DNA from: Pseudomonadota bacterium
Lineage (GTDB): Bacteria > Pseudomonadota > Gammaproteobacteria > Burkholderiales > Burkholderiaceae_C
NCBI GenBank assembly: GCA_023390985.1
Contig: JAEWBU010000244.1
Coordinates: forward strand, 1 to 11,574
DNA: 11,574 nt
Direction of reading: 5' to 3'
Shown one piece after another: positions 7,172 to 11,574 of this stretch. A program made the position numbers and the translations under genes. Positions within the stretch are counted from its first letter, which is position 1, and every line of letters begins with the position of its first letter. The notes under the pieces were generated by a model. It had not been told where the DNA came from and did not search any database. It saw nothing but the letters and a program-made list of their open reading frames with translations.

Positions 7172-7378
7172 GCTGCTCCAGATCGGTAGTCGAGGAAAGC
7201 GGCATGCTTCGCCTGCTCTCCCGTCCCAACAAGGCGCGAGGTCACCTTCTCTGCCGGGCTGGCGGATCGTCGGGGGGGTGTCAAGACCGGCTGCTGAGGA
7301 ATGTGCCCTCTGGCAGCTCACGGCTTCGGATGCGAATCACTGAGACATCCAGAGCGGATCGATCGCGCGCTGAGAGTT
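7172..7378. other. Intergenic gap between propeller lipoprotein and sensor kinase
   Basis: A 207-base gap between two minus-strand genes. It must hold the lipoprotein's promoter unless that gene is read through from the kinase. A TTGACA -35-like hexamer occurs on the minus strand (7279-7284) directly beside a run of seven G on the plus strand (7272-7278), but no acceptable -10 follows at normal spacing. No hairpin plus T-run ends the kinase gene. I see no RNA gene or small ORF with a good ribosome binding site here. Confidence 0.4.
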
Positions 7379-9277
<1,899 letters not shown>

Positions 9278-9554
9278 GCGCCACCCCCGTGGACCGCCGC
9301 GGCGCGTGTGCGGTGCGTCAAGACTGCGTGAACGCGCCGCAACGCCATGCAACAGGAGGTGCGGCCGGAAGGTACTGCCATGGCGGGGTAGGTTAGACCC
9401 ATCCGCATGCAACGCACGGGGATGGCCCGGCACATGCTAAGGCTTCCCCGGAACCGATGGGACACGAGTCGAAACAAGTGCAACGGCGCGGTAGTCGTCC
9501 CCCCCAAAGCCCGGCCGTTATAAACGCCACAAGCAACCAAAGAGGAGGTCATCC
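9278..9554. promoter_or_regulatory. Divergent promoter region between sensor kinase and glycine-zipper gene
   Basis: This 277-base non-coding stretch should carry promoters in both directions. On the plus strand, TATAAA (9519-9524, 5 of 6 to the -10 consensus) precedes a leader of about 24 bases with a strong SD, AGAGGAGGT at 9541-9549, 5 bases before the ATG at 9555. No matching -35 is seen; where it should lie there is a run of seven C (9499-9505). On the minus strand, TTGACG (9316-9321) lacks a -10 partner. No RNA gene is recognised. Confidence 0.45.
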
Positions 9555-10397
9555 ATGACTGCTGCCACTACCACCCAAGCCCCTGGTTCCACCCAGTCCG
9601 CCTCCGGCCTCGCCGCCGTCCCGCGCGCCATCTGGGTCGTCCTGGGCACGCTGGCCGTGGCCACCGCCGGCCTGGCCGGCGCGCTGGTGATGCGTTCCGT
9701 CGACAGCCAGCCGACCCCGCCGGCCGTGGCTTCGCAGGTCGCGCCCACCCAGGTCGCGGGCACCCAGACCAACCTGCAGCCGCAGCAGCTGCCGGTGCAA
9801 CAGGCTGCTCCCGTGCAGCAGTTCGCCCCGCAACAGCAGGCCGAGGCGCCCAAGCCCGCGCCCGTGAAGCAGGCCGCCGCCAAGCCCGCGCCGGCCCGTC
9901 CGGTGCAGCAGGCCACGGGCTCGGCCCACGCCCAGCCGCCGGTGGAGCAGGTTGCCCAGGCGCCGGCGCCCTCGCGCACCGTCACGCCCATCGAGACCAC
10001 CCGCGCCGCCATCTGCAACGTCTGCGGCACCGTGCAATCCGTGCAGGAAGTCAAGGAAAAGGGCGAGGGCTCCGGCCTCGGCGCCATCGGCGGTGCCGTG
10101 GTCGGCGGCCTGCTGGGCAACCAGGTGGGCGGCGGCAACGGCAAGAAGGTGATGACCGTGGTCGGCGCCGTCGGCGGCGGCCTGGCCGGCCACGAGGCCG
10201 AGAAGCACGTGCGCGCCACCACCGCCTACGACGTGCAGGTGCGCATGGAGGACGGCAGCGTCCGCACCTTCCGCCGCACCGAGCCGATGAACCCGGGCAC
10301 CCGCGTGACCGTGGACGGCAACACCCTCCGCGTGGGCGGCCAGGGCGCCGTGATCCAGCAGCCGCGCACCATCCGCACCTCGGCCGAAGGCGCCTGA
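9555..10397 (+). CDS. Glycine-zipper 2TM-domain membrane protein
   Basis: A 280-residue envelope protein, function unknown. An uncleaved-looking N-terminal membrane anchor (about residues 25-46, after PRAIW) is followed by a long Pro/Gln/Ala/Val-rich spacer (about 50-140) that would cross the periplasm. The motif CNVCGTV has Cys154 and Cys157. A glycine-zipper domain (about 172-212: GSGLGAIGGAVVGGLLGN, then GAVGGGLAGHEAE) resembles the Rickettsia 17-kDa antigen/2TM glycine-zipper family. The C-terminal segment with YDVQVRMEDGS (about 225-235) and a small beta-rich end is typical of betaproteobacterial members. Such zippers pack helices in the outer membrane or oligomerise, and some act as envelope-stress lipoproteins; this one lacks a lipobox. 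The near-consensus SD and the strong terminator suggest a well-expressed single-gene unit. The family call is secure; the role is not. Confidence 0.88.
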   Translation: MTAATTTQAPGSTQSASGLAAVPRAIWVVLGTLAVATAGLAGALVMRSVDSQPTPPAVASQVAPTQVAGTQTNLQPQQLPVQQAAPVQQFAPQQQAEAPKPAPVKQAAAKPAPARPVQQATGSAHAQPPVEQVAQAPAPSRTVTPIETTRAAICNVCGTVQSVQEVKEKGEGSGLGAIGGAVVGGLLGNQVGGGNGKKVMTVVGAVGGGLAGHEAEKHVRATTAYDVQVRMEDGSVRTFRRTEPMNPGTRVTVDGNTLRVGGQGAVIQQPRTIRTSAEGA

Positions 10398-10419
10398 TCC
10401 GGGTCCTCGGCTCCAGGAG

Positions 10420-10448
10420 AAACGCGCGGCCTTCGCCGCGCGTTTTTT
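10420..10448 (+). terminator. Intrinsic terminator after the glycine-zipper gene, probably bidirectional
   Basis: AACGCGCGGC (10421-10430) and GCCGCGCGTT (10435-10444) form a perfect 10-bp stem with a CTTC loop, extendable by one A-T pair. The T-run at 10443-10448 follows, 22-50 bases after the stop at 10397. On the minus strand the same hairpin follows the stop of the convergent repeat-protein gene (10453) and is followed by TTT, so it can serve both genes, better for the plus strand. Confidence 0.88.
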
Positions 10449-10452
10449 CTTG

Positions 10453-11574
10453 TCAGCGAGCGCTGGCGCGCACGTCCCAGCCGCTCTCCGCGCTCCACGC
10501 GCCGTGCAGCAGCAGGAACGAGCCGCCCGCACCGCCGATCAGGTCCAGGCTGTCCATCCCGTAGATGTTGGCGTCGGCCGGCACGCTGCTCGCCGCCAGC
10601 TGCTCGGCCGCGCCGCCGGCCTGGCCGCCCGCGCCGAAGCGCTGCACGTTCACCGTCCGATGCAGCGTGGTCGCGTCGTAGCGATCGGTGCGCCAGGCCA
10701 ACGCCAGCCCGCCGTCGCCCAGGGCGCCTACGCGGGGCGTCACGCCCAAGGCGGAGATCCCCGCCGCCACGGCCTGCCGCCCGAGTGAAGCGCCGTCCGG
10801 TCCGAACACTTCCAGCCACAGCGTCTTCGGCCCGTCGGTCGTGCCCGATACCCAGCTCAGCGCAAGCTGGCCGCCGGTGAGCACCGCCAGCGCCGGCTGC
10901 TGCAGTTGCGTGTCACGCACGACCACTTCCGTGCCCACCAGGTTGGCTTGCGCATCGAAGCGCGACAACCGCACCTCCGCCACGCTGGTGCCCGAGGCGA
11001 TCCAGGCGACGGCGAAGCGCCCGTCGGCCCAGCGCGCGGGTGCGGTCGAGCCGGCCCCGTTGGGATCGATCGCGCCGGTCTGCGGCGTGAGCTGGCTGTC
11101 CAGGCGCACCGGCGTGCCCATCGCCGTGCCGTCGATCGCATAGCGCGCCACCTGGCCGAAGTCGGCGCCGTAGCGCCCGGAGGTCGTGTCCACCGCGAGC
11201 GCGAAGCTGCCGTCGGCTAGGCCGAGCGGCCGCGCGACGAATTTGAAGAAGGTGGCCGCCAGCTGCACCGTCCCGTCGACGGGCGCGCCGTTGGCATCGA
11301 AGCGCCGGCCATAACCGTTGGCCTCGTACTGGAACGGGCTCGCGGACCAGCTGACCAGGAAGCCGCCGTCGGCCAGCACCGTGACGCCGGCCGAGTTGCC
11401 CAGCGCGGCCACAACGACTTCGTCGCCCAGCGCCCGGCCGTCCGCGGCGAAGCGCTGCATGCGCACGTCGCTGGTCCCGGCCACATTGGTGGACCACACG
11501 GCGACGAAGCCGCCGCCGGGCAGCGCCACCGCGGCCGCGCGGCCCTGGTCGCCGGCCGTCGTGCGGTTCAGCGT
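10453..11574 (-). CDS. Tandem beta-repeat protein, C-terminal part (start beyond right edge)
   Basis: 373 residues and a stop codon are visible; the frame stays open to base 11574 (the edge reads TLNRTTAGDQGR), so the N-terminus is missing and any internal GTG/ATG start is unlikely. It consists of about seven repeats of roughly 45-55 residues. The consensus is [D/G]GGF-x-V-x-W, then 10-15 variable residues, then R-F-[D/A]-x-x-G-x-x-x-G-x-x-V. Clear copies begin at GGGFVAVWS, DGGFLVSWS, DGSFALAVD, DGRFAVAWI, GGQLALSWV, DGGLALAWR and GGSFLLLHG. The alternation suggests short beta-hairpins forming a propeller or solenoid. Repeats of this kind are, from memory, common in large secreted or surface proteins and exported lipoproteins of high-GC proteobacteria. 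No catalytic motif, sorting signal or membrane segment is visible in this part, and the protein ends without an RTX nonapeptide block. The coding call is secure; function unknown. Confidence 0.8.
   Translation of the reverse strand, partial: TLNRTTAGDQGRAAAVALPGGGFVAVWSTNVAGTSDVRMQRFAADGRALGDEVVVAALGNSAGVTVLADGGFLVSWSASPFQYEANGYGRRFDANGAPVDGTVQLAATFFKFVARPLGLADGSFALAVDTTSGRYGADFGQVARYAIDGTAMGTPVRLDSQLTPQTGAIDPNGAGSTAPARWADGRFAVAWIASGTSVAEVRLSRFDAQANLVGTEVVVRDTQLQQPALAVLTGGQLALSWVSGTTDGPKTLWLEVFGPDGASLGRQAVAAGISALGVTPRVGALGDGGLALAWRTDRYDATTLHRTVNVQRFGAGGQAGGAAEQLAASSVPADANIYGMDSLDLIGGAGGSFLLLHGAWSAESGWDVRASAR

Noticed and set aside
7255..7284. TTGACA promoter for the propeller gene (minus strand 7279-7284)
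   Set aside because: No acceptable -10 hexamer at 16-18 bases; the match may be chance.
7172..7321. Longer start for the propeller protein (50 more residues)
   Set aside because: The extra residues would bury the lipoprotein signal, and the ATG at 7171 has its own GGAG site.

Overview
The window is high-GC DNA (hand counts near 73% in the kinase region). The gene content, a TctAB-type carboxylate permease, a glycine-zipper protein and small exported Burkholderiales-type proteins, suggests a betaproteobacterium, most likely of the Comamonadaceae/Burkholderiales. That placement is inferred from protein style and composition, not from a marker gene. I see no rRNA, tRNA, CRISPR, IS element or integrase. 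Coding density is high and no gene-free gap reaches 300 bases.

Left part (1-2299): a tctB-tctA operon on the minus strand, with tctA running off the left edge. It is divergent from a marR-family regulator gene on the plus strand. The roughly 120-base divergent region holds two near-identical inverted repeats (ATCAC-N3-GTGAY) spaced 21 bp centre to centre. They flank a good -10 box for the tct operon, which looks like a local MarR-controlled uptake locus. The usual periplasmic partner TctC is not at the head of the operon.

Middle part (2292-5875): an ABC exporter half-transporter on the minus strand, whose stop overlaps the convergent marR stop. Upstream of it on the same strand is a small exported protein of unknown function. 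Divergent from that is a complete glutaminase (glsA) on the plus strand.

Right-middle part (5900-9277): two minus-strand genes. One is a lipoprotein with a predicted six-bladed NHL-type beta-propeller, encoded in DNA of clearly lower GC than its surroundings. The other is a soluble three-PAS sensor histidine kinase with no response regulator beside it.

Right end (9555-11574): a plus-strand glycine-zipper membrane protein with a strong ribosome binding site and a strong intrinsic terminator. Converging on it from the minus strand is a tandem-repeat protein (about seven ~50-residue beta-rich repeats) whose start lies beyond the right edge.

The genes mostly look like independent small transcription units. 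The only regulatory circuit readable from the sequence is MarR/tctBA. I do not see a clear undescribed multi-gene system. The best leads are the twin operator, the atypical-composition propeller lipoprotein and the edge repeat protein.
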